From assembly GCF_021172145.1 (NCBI RefSeq), contig NZ_CP089095.1, forward strand, positions 2,666,001 to 2,730,000: a stretch of 64,000 bases of DNA, given 5' to 3'. The position numbers and the translations under genes were made by a program. The stretch is from Flavobacterium cyclinae (GTDB lineage Bacteria; Bacteroidota; Bacteroidia; Flavobacteriales; Flavobacteriaceae). The notes under the pieces were generated by a model. That model was not told the origin of the DNA. It saw only the letters and a list, made by a program, of their open reading frames with translations, and did not search any database. Below, one piece after another: positions 8,589 through 17,102 of this stretch; position 1 is the first letter of the stretch; every line of letters starts with the position of its first letter.

Positions 8589-11072
8589 TTAAAAATAAAA
8601 TCCAAAAGAAGCTCTCACTGCAAATTTTCTAGCATCAGGCATTTCTAAATAGCTCCCTCTCCATGCAAAATCAACTCGCAATACTTTAAATATATTCCCT
8701 ACGCCAGCATGATATTCCCAATAGATATCTTCTGGAGCTATATACGTTAGTCCCGAAGCATTAAGCATTTTATTTTTCTCAGAAACTCTTCCATAAACTC
8801 CTTTAATTCCTATAATTTCACGTAGGTTTAATTTTCGCAAATATGGAATTCTAGAAAACAACCTTCCATTAAAATGATGTTCTAAATGCAATGATGCATA
8901 TTCATCAGCCACAAAATCATAATAATCTAATAAATTATAGGTGTTTTCAATTACAAACCAAGATTGATTTCCAGGAATTATCCCCATCAAACCTAGCGGC
9001 ACCTCTCCGAAAATCTTACCTGTTTCAAAAGTGGTAAACAACCTCCCAAAGCCACCAATTAAAGTTGGTTGTCGATAATAAAATTGTAATTTTTGATAAT
9101 TAAAATCACTATCTAAAACCCCTTTTAAGCCATTACTATAACTTAGAAAAACTCTTGGATAATTGAAATCTACATCCAATCGATCTACACCATAACCAAC
9201 GGTTTTTCTGTATGGTGTAAACTCTGCTACCAAATTGATTTCAGATTGTTTTACTTCACTTTTAATTTCCGTTTGAGTTAAATCGGTATAATAATCTAAA
9301 CTAAACTCGCCCGAAGCTGATTTTAATGTTCTGTAAGTTAGATTAGTTTGAAATGTGAAATTTTTAAATGGCTCAATTTCAAATCCTAATGTGGTTAAAT
9401 TAACCGATGTCAACTGATTATTTACCCCACTTGCAAATAATGCAGAAGACGCAAAACTACGACCTAAAACATCATTAGAAGTAGTTAAACTAACCCCCAT
9501 TTGTTCTACATCCCGACGATTTCCAATGGAAAGAATTAATCGATTGTTTGGATTTACCATCCATCTACCAGAAATTCCATATTTGAATTGATCATCTTTA
9601 AATCCGTAAGCAGTGTAACCTTGAATTCGCCATTTATCATTTGGTCCAAAATACGTTCTTCCACCAGCACGTATACGTTGTCCTTCAACATCATTATACC
9701 CAAAAGTTGAAAATATGGGTCCGTAATCTAATTTAAGTTTTGGAATTTCAACATATCCACTTCCTAATATAGAGGCAAGGCTGTAAATTCTTTTAAAACG
9801 AGGAACTTCTTTAAGCGTATCGAGCATTTTATAAATTCCTGCTTCATTTTTATTTAAAGCTTCAAATCTATTTTCTTCCCAAAAAGCATCAGATTTATTA
9901 TATACAGCGTTATCGTAAAAATTGACTTCTTTTTTATAAAATTTATCTTCTTTTTTAATATCGAATTTATGATTTCTAGCCAATGTAGTTCTTTTACCAT
10001 AAACTCCTTTTGATTCTTCTTTTTTGGAAAAACTAAAATCAGACATCATATAATCTCTTTTCAACAAGAAGACCGAATCATTCATAACTTCGTATTCTTG
10101 CTCTATGTAGATTTCCTTAACCCAGTTGATATTAGCGCTTTTACTTGCTTCTAAATTGATTTTTTTGATAGCAAAAGTGGTGTCGTTTACCCAAAAATCT
10201 CCTTTAAATGTTAATTCATTTTTTCGTCTTGGATAATAAACAATGTTATAACACCATTTATTATCAATAAACATACTATCATTTAAAACATAATTGTATA
10301 CATTGATTCCTGTTCTAGAAAGAGGACTTACAAAATCTTTATCAAAAAATTTCAGATAATTATCGTAAATATCAAAATCAGCATACAAGTCTTTTATAAA
10401 AGTGTTGACTCCATCACCAGATCCAAAACCCGAATTCTTATTAGCTTTTGTAATTTCTTTATACTTTTTTTCCTCGTTATCACCATAAACTTCACTTAGC
10501 GTTTCATTGATGAAAATAGGCAAATACGTTTTTCCTGAAATACTTGAGGTATCAATTTGATCAAAAACAAATTCCATTCCTTTAAAAACCTTACTGTTCA
10601 TAAAGGCAGAATCAATAGTATTTAAATCAAACTCAACCTTTTCGTACTTATCATATTCATATTGTTTGAACATTTTGAGTCCGTTTTTCCTACGACGTTC
10701 CCAAATTTTTCGCAATATATCGATAGCTGGATTGTTCTTTTTTGAAGTTTTTCCAGTATAAATTACCACTTCTTTTAGTTCAGTTCCTGATTTTAATTTG
10801 ATTTTTAAACCACTATTCAGACCCGGTTTTAATGAGATTTCTTTTTTTTCAAATCCAACGTATGAGATTACCAAAGTGGAATAATTTTCTTTTGATTCAA
10901 AATAAAAATTACCATTTTCATCTGTGATAACACCTTCTTTAGAGTTCTTAAAAATTACATTAGCAAATGCGATTGGCTCTCCAAATTCATCCACAACCTT
11001 TCCTCCTACTTTTGTTTGAGCAACAACAATAGAACTTAGAAATAAAAGAAATAAAACAATTTTTGTCTTCAT
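8589..11072 (-). CDS. DUF5686 family outer-membrane protein with carboxypeptidase-regulatory-like domain
   Basis: This 827-residue exported protein starts with a signal peptide (MKTKIVLFLLFLSSIVVAQ). Residues about 22-100 form a CarboxypepD_reg-like beta-sandwich (KVGGKVVDEFGEPIAFANV, TLVISYVGFEKKEI). The remainder, rich in aromatic and alternating polar residues and ending in Phe (RASFGFYF), is typical of the DUF5686 outer-membrane beta-barrel family common in Bacteroidota. No plug domain is seen, so it is not a TonB-dependent receptor despite the similar N-terminal domain. Its substrate is unknown. It follows pdhB on the same strand but is separated by a terminator and has its own possible -7 element. 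Confidence 0.8.
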   Translation of the reverse strand: MKTKIVLFLLFLSSIVVAQTKVGGKVVDEFGEPIAFANVIFKNSKEGVITDENGNFYFESKENYSTLVISYVGFEKKEISLKPGLNSGLKIKLKSGTELKEVVIYTGKTSKKNNPAIDILRKIWERRRKNGLKMFKQYEYDKYEKVEFDLNTIDSAFMNSKVFKGMEFVFDQIDTSSISGKTYLPIFINETLSEVYGDNEEKKYKEITKANKNSGFGSGDGVNTFIKDLYADFDIYDNYLKFFDKDFVSPLSRTGINVYNYVLNDSMFIDNKWCYNIVYYPRRKNELTFKGDFWVNDTTFAIKKINLEASKSANINWVKEIYIEQEYEVMNDSVFLLKRDYMMSDFSFSKKEESKGVYGKRTTLARNHKFDIKKEDKFYKKEVNFYDNAVYNKSDAFWEENRFEALNKNEAGIYKMLDTLKEVPRFKRIYSLASILGSGYVEIPKLKLDYGPIFSTFGYNDVEGQRIRAGGRTYFGPNDKWRIQGYTAYGFKDDQFKYGISGRWMVNPNNRLILSIGNRRDVEQMGVSLTTSNDVLGRSFASSALFASGVNNQLTSVNLTTLGFEIEPFKNFTFQTNLTYRTLKSASGEFSLDYYTDLTQTEIKSEVKQSEINLVAEFTPYRKTVGYGVDRLDVDFNYPRVFLSYSNGLKGVLDSDFNYQKLQFYYRQPTLIGGFGRLFTTFETGKIFGEVPLGLMGIIPGNQSWFVIENTYNLLDYYDFVADEYASLHLEHHFNGRLFSRIPYLRKLNLREIIGIKGVYGRVSEKNKMLNASGLTYIAPEDIYWEYHAGVGNIFKVLRVDFAWRGSYLEMPDARKFAVRASFGFYF

Positions 11073-11077
11073 AGGGA

Positions 11078-11112
11078 AAAAAAAACTTCATCAGTTAGTT
11101 ACTGATGAAGTT
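11078..11112 (-). terminator. Terminator of pdhB
   Basis: Perfect 12-bp arms, AACTTCATCAGT and ACTGATGAAGTT, flank a 5-base loop and on the minus strand run into a T tract. It lies 22 bases after the pdhB stop and immediately before the DUF5686 gene start. Confidence 0.85.
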
Positions 11113-11113
11113 C

Positions 11114-11121
11114 CAAATATA
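11114..11121 (-). promoter_or_regulatory. Possible -7 element for the DUF5686 gene
   Basis: A perfect TATATTTG on the minus strand lies 42 bases upstream of the 11072 start codon. No TTG is found at the usual spacing. Transcription from here would begin within the pdhB terminator hairpin. Confidence 0.45.
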
Positions 11122-11133
11122 ATAAGTTATTTA

Positions 11134-12111
11134 TTATTTATACATAACTTTTTTTACTGCCTTGATAACATCTTCAGAATTTGGCAACCATTCTTTTAAT
11201 AAAGTTGGTGAATATGGTGCTGGAGCATCAGCAGTTGTAATTCTTTGAACAGGAGCATCTAAATAATCAAACGCTCTTTCTTGAACCATATAAGTAATTT
11301 CAGAAGCAACAGAAGCAAAAGGCCAAGCTTCTTCTAAAACAACTAATCTATTTGTTTTCTTAACCGAGTTAATAATTGCATCATAATCCATAGGACGAAC
11401 TGTTCTTAAATCGATAATTTCACAAGAAATCCCTTCTTTAGCCAATTCTTCAGCTGCAGCAAGTGCTTCTTTGATGATTTTTCCAAAAGAAACGATTGTT
11501 ACATCAGAACCTTCTCTTTTAACATCAGCAACTCCTAGTGGAATTGTATATTCTCCTTCTGGAACTTCACCTTTATCACCGTACATTTGTTCTGATTCCA
11601 TAAAAATAACAGGATCATTATCACGAATAGCCGCTTTCAACAAACCTTTAGCATCGTAAGGAGTTGAAGGTACAACTACTTTTAAACCAGGAGTATTAGC
11701 AAACCAGTTTTCAAAAGCTTGAGAATGTGTAGCACCTAACTGACCTGCAGAAGCTGTAGGACCTCTAAACACCATTGGCATTGGGAACTGTCCACCAGAC
11801 ATTTGACGCATTTTTGCTGCGTTATTGATTATTTGGTCAATTCCAACTAATGAGAAGTTAAATGTCATAAACTCTACAATTGGACGATTCCCATTCATAG
11901 CCGAACCTACGGCAATTCCGGCAAATCCTAACTCAGCAATAGGAGCATCAATTACACGTTTTGGTCCAAATTCATCAAGCATTCCTTTTGAAGCCTTGTA
12001 AGCCCCATTGTATTCTGCTACTTCTTCCCCAATTAAATAAATTGATTCATCGCGACGCATTTCTTCGCTCATCGCCTCACATACTGCTTCTCTAAATTGT
12101 ATCGTTCTCAT
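11134..12111 (-). CDS. pdhB: Pyruvate dehydrogenase E1 component, beta subunit
   Basis: The 325-residue product matches E1 beta of the pyruvate dehydrogenase complex along its whole length. The N-terminal block REAVCEAMSEEMRRD and GEEVAEYNGAYK (with the conserved Glu near residue 29) are visible, followed by IDAPIAELGFAGIAVG, GATHSQAFENWFANTPGLKVVVPS and the C-terminal transketolase domain (VVLEEAWPFASVASEI). With E1 alpha it decarboxylates pyruvate using thiamine diphosphate. No E1 alpha or E2 gene is nearby, so the beta subunit is encoded apart from its partners. A minus-strand TACTTTTG at 12140-12147 is a likely promoter element. It diverges from the ETF genes. Confidence 0.93.
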   Translation of the reverse strand: MRTIQFREAVCEAMSEEMRRDESIYLIGEEVAEYNGAYKASKGMLDEFGPKRVIDAPIAELGFAGIAVGSAMNGNRPIVEFMTFNFSLVGIDQIINNAAKMRQMSGGQFPMPMVFRGPTASAGQLGATHSQAFENWFANTPGLKVVVPSTPYDAKGLLKAAIRDNDPVIFMESEQMYGDKGEVPEGEYTIPLGVADVKREGSDVTIVSFGKIIKEALAAAEELAKEGISCEIIDLRTVRPMDYDAIINSVKKTNRLVVLEEAWPFASVASEITYMVQERAFDYLDAPVQRITTADAPAPYSPTLLKEWLPNSEDVIKAVKKVMYK

Positions 12112-12139
12112 GAAATTAATTTCTTTGAATTATGATTGG

Positions 12140-12147
12140 CAAAAGTA
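12140..12147 (-). promoter_or_regulatory. -7 element for pdhB
   Basis: TACTTTTG on the minus strand, 29 bases upstream of the pdhB start. No clear TTG at the expected distance. The 272-base divergent spacer (12112-12383) otherwise shows only AT-rich sequence. Confidence 0.5.
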
Positions 12148-12341
12148 AGAAAAATTAAATTATTCTAATTCCTAATTAAAAAAAATGGTATTACTTTCTA
12201 CTAAAACGTTTTAGAGTTAAAAATATTCAATCAAACCCTAAAAAAACTCTTTATAATTAAACTTTTTTTAAAAAAAACATAAATTATATAAGAAAATCAT
12301 ATTTATTATGCATGCATAGTTTTATTTTAGAAATTATTTTG

Positions 12342-12349
12342 TATTTTTG
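12342..12349 (+). promoter_or_regulatory. -7 element for etfB
   Basis: TATTTTTG lies 34 bases upstream of the etfB start and matches TAnnTTTG. The upstream TTG is not evident. Confidence 0.5.
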
Positions 12350-12383
12350 GGACTGAAATATTCACTAACAAAATATATAAATA

Positions 12384-13130
12384 ATGAAAATATTAGTTTG
12401 CATCAGTCACGTACCTGATACTACTTCAAAGATTAATTTTGTCAATGGTGACAGTGAATTTGACACAAATGGTGTTCAATTTGTGATTAATCCTAATGAT
12501 GAATTTGGTTTAACAAGAGCCATTTGGTTCAAAGAGCAACAAGGAGCAAATGTTACAGTTGTAAACGTTGGTGGAGCTGACGCTGAGGCAACTTTAAGAA
12601 AAGCATTAGCTATTGGAGCAGATGAAGCAATTCGTATCAACGCGAATCCTACAGACGGAATGTTTGTTGCTAAACAATTAGCGGAAGTTGTTAAAAATGG
12701 AGGTTACGATTTAATCATTGCTGGTAAAGAATCATTAGATTACAATGGTGGAATGGTTCCTGGAATGATGGCTGCTATGTTAGGTTACAATTTCGTAAAC
12801 GCTTGTGTGGGTATTGATGTAAACGGAAATGAAGCTAAAGTAACAAGAGAAATCGACGGTGGAAAAGAAATCGTTTCTGCAGGTTTACCTTTAATTATTG
12901 GTGGTCAAAAAGGTTTAGTAGAAGAAAAAGATTTACGTATTCCAAACATGAGAGGTATCATGATGGCAAGAACTAAAGCTTTAACTTTAGTAGAACCAAC
13001 AGGAGACGCTTCTGCAACCAAAGCAGTGAAATTTGAAAAACCAGCTGCTAAATCAGCAGTAAAATTAGTAAGTGCTGATAATTTGGATGAATTAATTAAC
13101 TTATTACATAACGAAGCAAAAGTAATTTAA
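12384..13130 (+). CDS. etfB: Electron transfer flavoprotein, beta subunit
   Basis: The 248-residue protein begins MKILVCISHVPDTTSK, the standard ETF beta start. It carries the AMP-binding region (GKESLDYNGGMVPGMMAAML, residues about 112-131) and the C-terminal arm that embraces the alpha subunit. ETF shuttles electrons from acyl-CoA and related dehydrogenases to the quinone pool. The alpha subunit gene follows after an 81-base spacer with a hairpin. No acyl-CoA dehydrogenase is adjacent in this window. Confidence 0.94.
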   Translation: MKILVCISHVPDTTSKINFVNGDSEFDTNGVQFVINPNDEFGLTRAIWFKEQQGANVTVVNVGGADAEATLRKALAIGADEAIRINANPTDGMFVAKQLAEVVKNGGYDLIIAGKESLDYNGGMVPGMMAAMLGYNFVNACVGIDVNGNEAKVTREIDGGKEIVSAGLPLIIGGQKGLVEEKDLRIPNMRGIMMARTKALTLVEPTGDASATKAVKFEKPAAKSAVKLVSADNLDELINLLHNEAKVI

Positions 13131-13188
13131 GATTTTTGAACACAGATTTATGATTACAGAAAACTTCATAAATCAAAAATCAAAAATC
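13131..13188 (+). repeat. Intercistronic hairpin between etfB and etfA
   Basis: Two nested inverted pairs are visible: GATTTTTG (13131-13138) with CAAAAATC (13174-13181, repeated at 13181-13188) and GATTTATG (13145-13152) with CATAAATC (13167-13174). There is no T tract after it, so it is more likely an mRNA processing or stability element than a terminator. Confidence 0.5.
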
Positions 13189-13211
13189 GTTAATCTTAAA
13201 TCATAAAAATC

Positions 13212-14180
13212 ATGTCGATATTAATATATGCTGAATCAGCAGAAGGAAAAATTAAAAAAGTAGCTTTAGAATTAGCTTCATATGCAAAAAAAGTAGCTAC
13301 TTCTATGGGAACAACAGTTACAGCAGTAACTATTAACAACTCTGACAACAGCGCTTTAGCTGCTTACGGAGTAGACAAAGTATTAAACGTTTCTAACGAT
13401 AAATTAAACAACTTTAGTGCAAAAGCTTATGCTGATGTAGTTGCTCAGGCAGCAAAGAAAGAAGGAACTCAAATCGTTTTAGTTTCTTCATCTACAGACA
13501 GTTTATATTTAGCACCACTTGTTGCGGTAACTTTAGAAGCAGGTTATGCTTCAAATGTGGTAGCTTTACCTGTTAGTACTTCACCTTTCCAAGTGAAAAG
13601 AACTGCTTTCTCAAACAAAGCTTTCAATATTACCGAAATTTCAACTCCAGTAAAAGTTTTAGGAATTGCTAAAAACTCTTTCGGTTTAGTGGAAGATGCA
13701 GTTGCAATGACAGAAGAAGCTTTCGCACCATCATTAAACGATGCTGATTTCGGAATCAAAGTTGAAAACGTAGAAAAAGTAACTGGAAAAGTAACTATTG
13801 CTGACGCTGAAATCGTAGTTTCTGCAGGTCGCGGAATGAAAGGCCCAGAAAACTGGGGAATGATTGAAGAATTAGCTTCCGTTTTAGGTGCTGCAACAGC
13901 ATGTTCTAAACCCGTTTCTGATATCGGATGGAGACCTCACAGCGAGCACGTAGGACAAACTGGAAAACCAGTAGCTTCTAACTTGTATATCGCAGTGGGA
14001 ATTTCTGGAGCAATCCAACATATTGCAGGTATCAACTCTTCGAAAGTAAAAGTAGTTATCAACACAGATCCAGAAGCTCCTTTCTTTAAAGTTGCTGATT
14101 ACGGAGTGGTAGGTGATGCTTTCACGGTAGTACCTCAATTAATAGAAAAATTAAAAGCATTCAAAGCGAGCAACTCGTAA
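13212..14180 (+). CDS. etfA: Electron transfer flavoprotein, alpha subunit
   Basis: The 322-residue product has the N-terminal ETF domain ([20 protein letters not shown]) and the C-terminal FAD-binding domain. In the latter are [11 protein letters not shown] near residue 205, [20 protein letters not shown] near 235, and [17 protein letters not shown] near 262, all characteristic of ETF alpha. It pairs with etfB to form the heterodimer that carries FAD and AMP. The gene ends 37 bases before a terminator, so etfB-etfA make a two-gene unit. Confidence 0.94.
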   Translation: MSILIYAESAEGKIKKVALELASYAKKVATSMGTTVTAVTINNSDNSALAAYGVDKVLNVSNDKLNNFSAKAYADVVAQAAKKEGTQIVLVSSSTDSLYLAPLVAVTLEAGYASNVVALPVSTSPFQVKRTAFSNKAFNITEISTPVKVLGIAKNSFGLVEDAVAMTEEAFAPSLNDADFGIKVENVEKVTGKVTIADAEIVVSAGRGMKGPENWGMIEELASVLGAATACSKPVSDIGWRPHSEHVGQTGKPVASNLYIAVGISGAIQHIAGINSSKVKVVINTDPEAPFFKVADYGVVGDAFTVVPQLIEKLKAFKASNS

Positions 14181-14217
14181 TAAATTAGCTGTTTAAAAAT
14201 ATATTATATTAAAATTA

Positions 14218-14250
14218 GAGTTATCTTTGTTTAGATAGCTCTTTTTTTTA
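14218..14250 (+). terminator. Terminator after etfA
   Basis: GAGTTATCT (14218-14226) pairs with AGATAGCTC (14233-14241) through one G-T pair and is followed by a run of T residues. Confidence 0.8.
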
Positions 14251-14288
14251 TTTTTGGAGCAAATGATTTTCAAACTTAAAAGGTTTAT

Positions 14289-14321
14289 TTGGTGAAATTT
14301 TTATTCCAAATAATAAGTTTG
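14289..14321 (+). promoter_or_regulatory. Promoter of the bifunctional nuclease gene
   Basis: TTG (14289-14291), a 22-base spacer and TAAGTTTG (14314-14321) fit the Flavobacterium consensus; the start codon follows 30 bases later. Confidence 0.55.
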
Positions 14322-14351
14322 TAATTGAAGTATGATAATTAACCTATTAAA

Positions 14352-14975
14352 ATGAGTTTAGTAAAATTAACTATAAAAGGCATTTCCTATAGTCAAACAC
14401 AAAATGGAGCCTATGCCTTAATCCTAAATGAAGTGGATGGTGAGCGAAAACTTCCAATTGTTATTGGAGCTTTTGAAGCGCAGTCGATTGCAATTGCTCT
14501 TGAGAAAGAAATTAAACCCCCAAGACCACTTACACATGATTTATTTAAAAATTTTGCAGATCGATTTGACATTGTAGTAAAACAAGTAATCATTCACAAG
14601 TTAGTTGATGGTGTTTTCTACTCAAGTATTATTTGTGAAAGAGATAAAATAGAAGAAATTGTTGATGCTCGTACTTCAGATGCTATTGCTTTGGCTTTAC
14701 GCTTTAATGCTCCTATTTTTACTTACAAAAACATTTTAGATAAAGCAGGTATTTATCTTAGCATAAATCCTTCTGAAACTCAAAATGAAAATGAGGACAC
14801 CGACAATATTTTAACTCCAACCGAGACTTATGAAGAAGATGTTGTGGTTCCAGCGGACAACTATTCAGGCTATTCTTTAAAAGAATTGTACCAAAAATTA
14901 GACGAAGCGGTTCAAAACGAAGACTACGAAAGAGCCGCAAAAATCAGAGACGAAATTTCAAAAAAAGAATCATAA
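14352..14975 (+). CDS. Bifunctional nuclease (BFN/DUF151) family protein with UvrB/UvrC motif
   Basis: Residues about 1-135 form the BFN domain (LPIVIGAFEAQSIAIALE near residue 35, DARTSDAIALALRFNAPIF near 101). Family members were named for DNase and RNase activity in plants, but bacterial activity is little tested. After an acidic linker the last ~35 residues (LKELYQKLDEAVQNEDYERA and AAKIRDEI) form a UvrB/UvrC helical-hairpin motif, which mediates protein contacts in excision repair. The nucleoside transporter follows 15 bases downstream, suggesting one transcript. Confidence 0.85.
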   Translation: MSLVKLTIKGISYSQTQNGAYALILNEVDGERKLPIVIGAFEAQSIAIALEKEIKPPRPLTHDLFKNFADRFDIVVKQVIIHKLVDGVFYSSIICERDKIEEIVDARTSDAIALALRFNAPIFTYKNILDKAGIYLSINPSETQNENEDTDNILTPTETYEEDVVVPADNYSGYSLKELYQKLDEAVQNEDYERAAKIRDEISKKES

Positions 14976-14990
14976 ATTTTAGAATATAAT

Positions 14991-16649
14991 ATGTATAAAT
15001 ATATTTTTTATGTAATAGCTTTATTTTTAAGCTTTACAACTTCAGCTCAAGAAATTGAGAAAAAATGGCAACTTTCATCTTCTAATAAAGACTATTTAGA
15101 ATTAAAAGGGGGTAGCTATGAACTAAACATTACATCAGACAGCTTAATTCAAAAAGGAGATTATTTAGTTCAAGATAATTTTATATTCTTATTTGAAAAT
15201 GGTTCGGATTCTCCAACAAAACGTTTCGTAATTGAAACCAAAACCGATTCTACCCTTACTTTAAAAAACAAAGGCAAAGCCTATTCATTTTTTGCTTCAA
15301 ATAAAGCAACAAAAGCTGAAGTGATTAATGGAAAAATTCAACCAAATGAAGGGTTTTCTACCCATAGTTTATTACGTGGAATTTTAGGAATGTTTGCACT
15401 TTTAGGAATTGCTTACCTATTTAGTTCAAATAGAAAAGCAGTAAATTGGAAAACCATAGGAATTGGATTAGGTGTACAATTAATTTTAGCTGTAGGAGTA
15501 TTAAAAGTAGGATTTGTTAAAACCGGATTTGAATTCGTTGGAAGTTTATTTGTAAAGGTGTTAGATTTCACTAGAGCGGGAAGCGAATTCTTACTTGGTG
15601 GCATGATGAATGTAGATAATTTTGGATTTATTTTCTTATTTCAAGTATTACCAACAATCATTTTCTTTTCTGCTTTAACATCTTTGTTGTTTTATTTGGG
15701 AGTTATCCAAATTGTAGTAAAAGGTATGGCTACAATTTTAACGAAATTGATGAATATTTCAGGCGCAGAAGGTTTATCAACAGCTGGAAATATTTTCTTA
15801 GGTCAAACCGAAGCTCCTTTAATGATTAAAGCTTATTTAGAAAAAATGAACCGAAGCGAAATCTTCTTAGTAATGACTGGAGGAATGGCTACAGTGGCTG
15901 GAGGAGTTTTAGCGGCTTACATAAGTTTTTTAGGCGGAAACGATCCTGTATTGCGATTAGAATTTGCAAAACACTTATTAGCAGCATCTGTAATGGCGGC
16001 TCCTGGCGCTATTATCATTTCAAAAATATTATGTCCACAAACAGAATCTGTCAATACAGATGTTGAAGTTACAAAAGAAAAAATTGGTTCCAATATATTA
16101 GATGCTATTGCAACAGGAACAACCGAAGGTTTAAAATTAGCTGCAAACGTAGCCGCTATGTTATTAGTTTTCATTGCTTTCATTGCGATGATTAACTATA
16201 CTTTTGGGAAAATCGGACTTTGGACAGGCTTAAATGATGTTATTGCAGCGAATACGCCTTATAAATCATTCTCATTAGAAACTATTTTAGGAATTATCTT
16301 TTCGCCTTTAATGTGGTTAATTGGAATTGCTAAAGAAGACATGATGTTAATGGGACAATTGTTAGGAATCAAATTAGCCGCATCAGAATTTGTGGGTTAT
16401 ATCCAATTAGCAGAATTGAAAAACGTAGCTAACGAAGTCCATTTCACATTTAACAAATCGGTAATTATGGCAACCTATATGTTATGTGGATTTGCAAACT
16501 TTGCTTCTATCGGAATTCAAATTGGTGGAATTGGTTCATTAGCACCAAACCAAAGAAAAACCTTATCAGAATTCGGTTTGAAAGCTGTATTAGGAGGAAG
16601 TTTAGCTTCATTACTATCAGCAACTATTGCAGGAATGATTATTGGATAA
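14991..16649 (+). CDS. Concentrative nucleoside transporter (CNT/NupC family) with extra exported N-terminal domain
   Basis: Residues about 120-552 are a CNT transporter with many membrane helices. The family signature GQTEAPLMIKAYLEKMNRSE lies near residue 270, followed by MTGGMATVAGGVLAAYIS. It should import nucleosides with Na+ or H+. Unusually, it starts with a cleavable-looking signal peptide (MYKYIFYVIALFLSFTTSAQ) and an ~85-residue beta-rich domain (YELNITSDSLIQKGDYLVQD) before the first transporter helix (LLRGILGMFALLGIAYLF). The total of 552 residues is longer than the roughly 400 of NupC. The extra domain, which resembles a small lipocalin-like fold, would be periplasmic. Substrate range cannot be read from the sequence. 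Confidence 0.88.
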   Translation: MYKYIFYVIALFLSFTTSAQEIEKKWQLSSSNKDYLELKGGSYELNITSDSLIQKGDYLVQDNFIFLFENGSDSPTKRFVIETKTDSTLTLKNKGKAYSFFASNKATKAEVINGKIQPNEGFSTHSLLRGILGMFALLGIAYLFSSNRKAVNWKTIGIGLGVQLILAVGVLKVGFVKTGFEFVGSLFVKVLDFTRAGSEFLLGGMMNVDNFGFIFLFQVLPTIIFFSALTSLLFYLGVIQIVVKGMATILTKLMNISGAEGLSTAGNIFLGQTEAPLMIKAYLEKMNRSEIFLVMTGGMATVAGGVLAAYISFLGGNDPVLRLEFAKHLLAASVMAAPGAIIISKILCPQTESVNTDVEVTKEKIGSNILDAIATGTTEGLKLAANVAAMLLVFIAFIAMINYTFGKIGLWTGLNDVIAANTPYKSFSLETILGIIFSPLMWLIGIAKEDMMLMGQLLGIKLAASEFVGYIQLAELKNVANEVHFTFNKSVIMATYMLCGFANFASIGIQIGGIGSLAPNQRKTLSEFGLKAVLGGSLASLLSATIAGMIIG

Positions 16650-16654
16650 AATTA

Positions 16655-16685
16655 GGTTATAGGCAATAGGTCATAGGCAATAGGT
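16655..16685 (+). repeat. Left flank of four-helix-bundle gene: ATAGGCAATAGGT direct repeat
   Basis: Two perfect 13-base copies of ATAGGCAATAGGT (16659-16671, 16673-16685) follow GGTTATAG (16655-16662). The right flank carries the exact complement CTATAACC, so the gene lies between imperfect inverted repeats. Confidence 0.7.
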
Positions 16686-16708
16686 TAAATAACATTTTAT
16701 AAATTTGT

Positions 16709-17065
16709 ATGAGAAATTTTAGAGACTTAGAAGTTTGGTATTTATCAAGAGGTTTAGCTAAAGAAATTTATTTTCTAATGAAAACCATTCCTGATGAAGA
16801 AAAATTTGGCTTAACTTCTCAGATAAAAAGAAGCGTAATTTCTATTCCTTCCAACATAGCTGAAGGTTGTGCAAAAAAATCAAATAAAGATTTTTCTAGA
16901 TTCCTAGAAATTAGCCTAGGCTCTTGTTACGAATTAGAAACCCAGTTAATTCTTTGTTCAGATGTTGAATTAATAAAAGAAGAAATTATCGAGGAAAAAA
17001 TTATATTGCTACAAACTTTAGAAAAGAAAATAACCTCTTTCATAAATTATTTAGCAACACAATAA
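16709..17065 (+). CDS. Four-helix-bundle protein (23S rRNA intervening-sequence protein family)
   Basis: The 118-residue, all-helical product starts [20 protein letters not shown] and has the family core [19 protein letters not shown] near residues 36-54 and [16 protein letters not shown] near 73-88. Founding members lie in intervening sequences of 23S rRNA genes, where they were first called S23. This copy stands alone between a transporter gene and thyA. It is bordered on both sides by short GGTTATAG-type repeats in opposite orientation, which suggests a small inserted cassette. No biochemical function is established for the family; a nucleic-acid or protein-binding role is an inference. 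Confidence 0.88.
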   Translation: MRNFRDLEVWYLSRGLAKEIYFLMKTIPDEEKFGLTSQIKRSVISIPSNIAEGCAKKSNKDFSRFLEISLGSCYELETQLILCSDVELIKEEIIEEKIILLQTLEKKITSFINYLATQ

Positions 17066-17097
17066 CCCATCAACTATAACCCATTACCCATTACCAA
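17066..17097 (+). repeat. Right flank of four-helix-bundle gene: inverted CCCATTA repeats
   Basis: The spacer after the gene is built of short related units: CCCATCAA, CTATAACC (17074-17081), CCCATTA and CCCATTACC. The second is the exact reverse complement of GGTTATAG in the left flank at 16655-16662. Confidence 0.65.
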
Positions 17098-17102
17098 ATA
17101 AC

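Noticed and set aside
8589..11072. TonB-dependent receptor
   Set aside because: The N-terminal regulatory-like domain is shared, but no plug domain is present and the body fits DUF5686.
12112..12383. A riboswitch or small RNA in the pdhB-etfB spacer
   Set aside because: Only AT-rich sequence and two -7 boxes are seen; no convincing structure or small frame.
16655..16685. Short CRISPR-like direct repeats
   Set aside because: Only two 13-base copies, one base apart, with no spacers and no cas genes.
16709..17065. The four-helix-bundle gene as a sign of a 23S rRNA gene with an intervening sequence
   Set aside because: No rRNA sequence is seen on either side; it is flanked by nupC and thyA.
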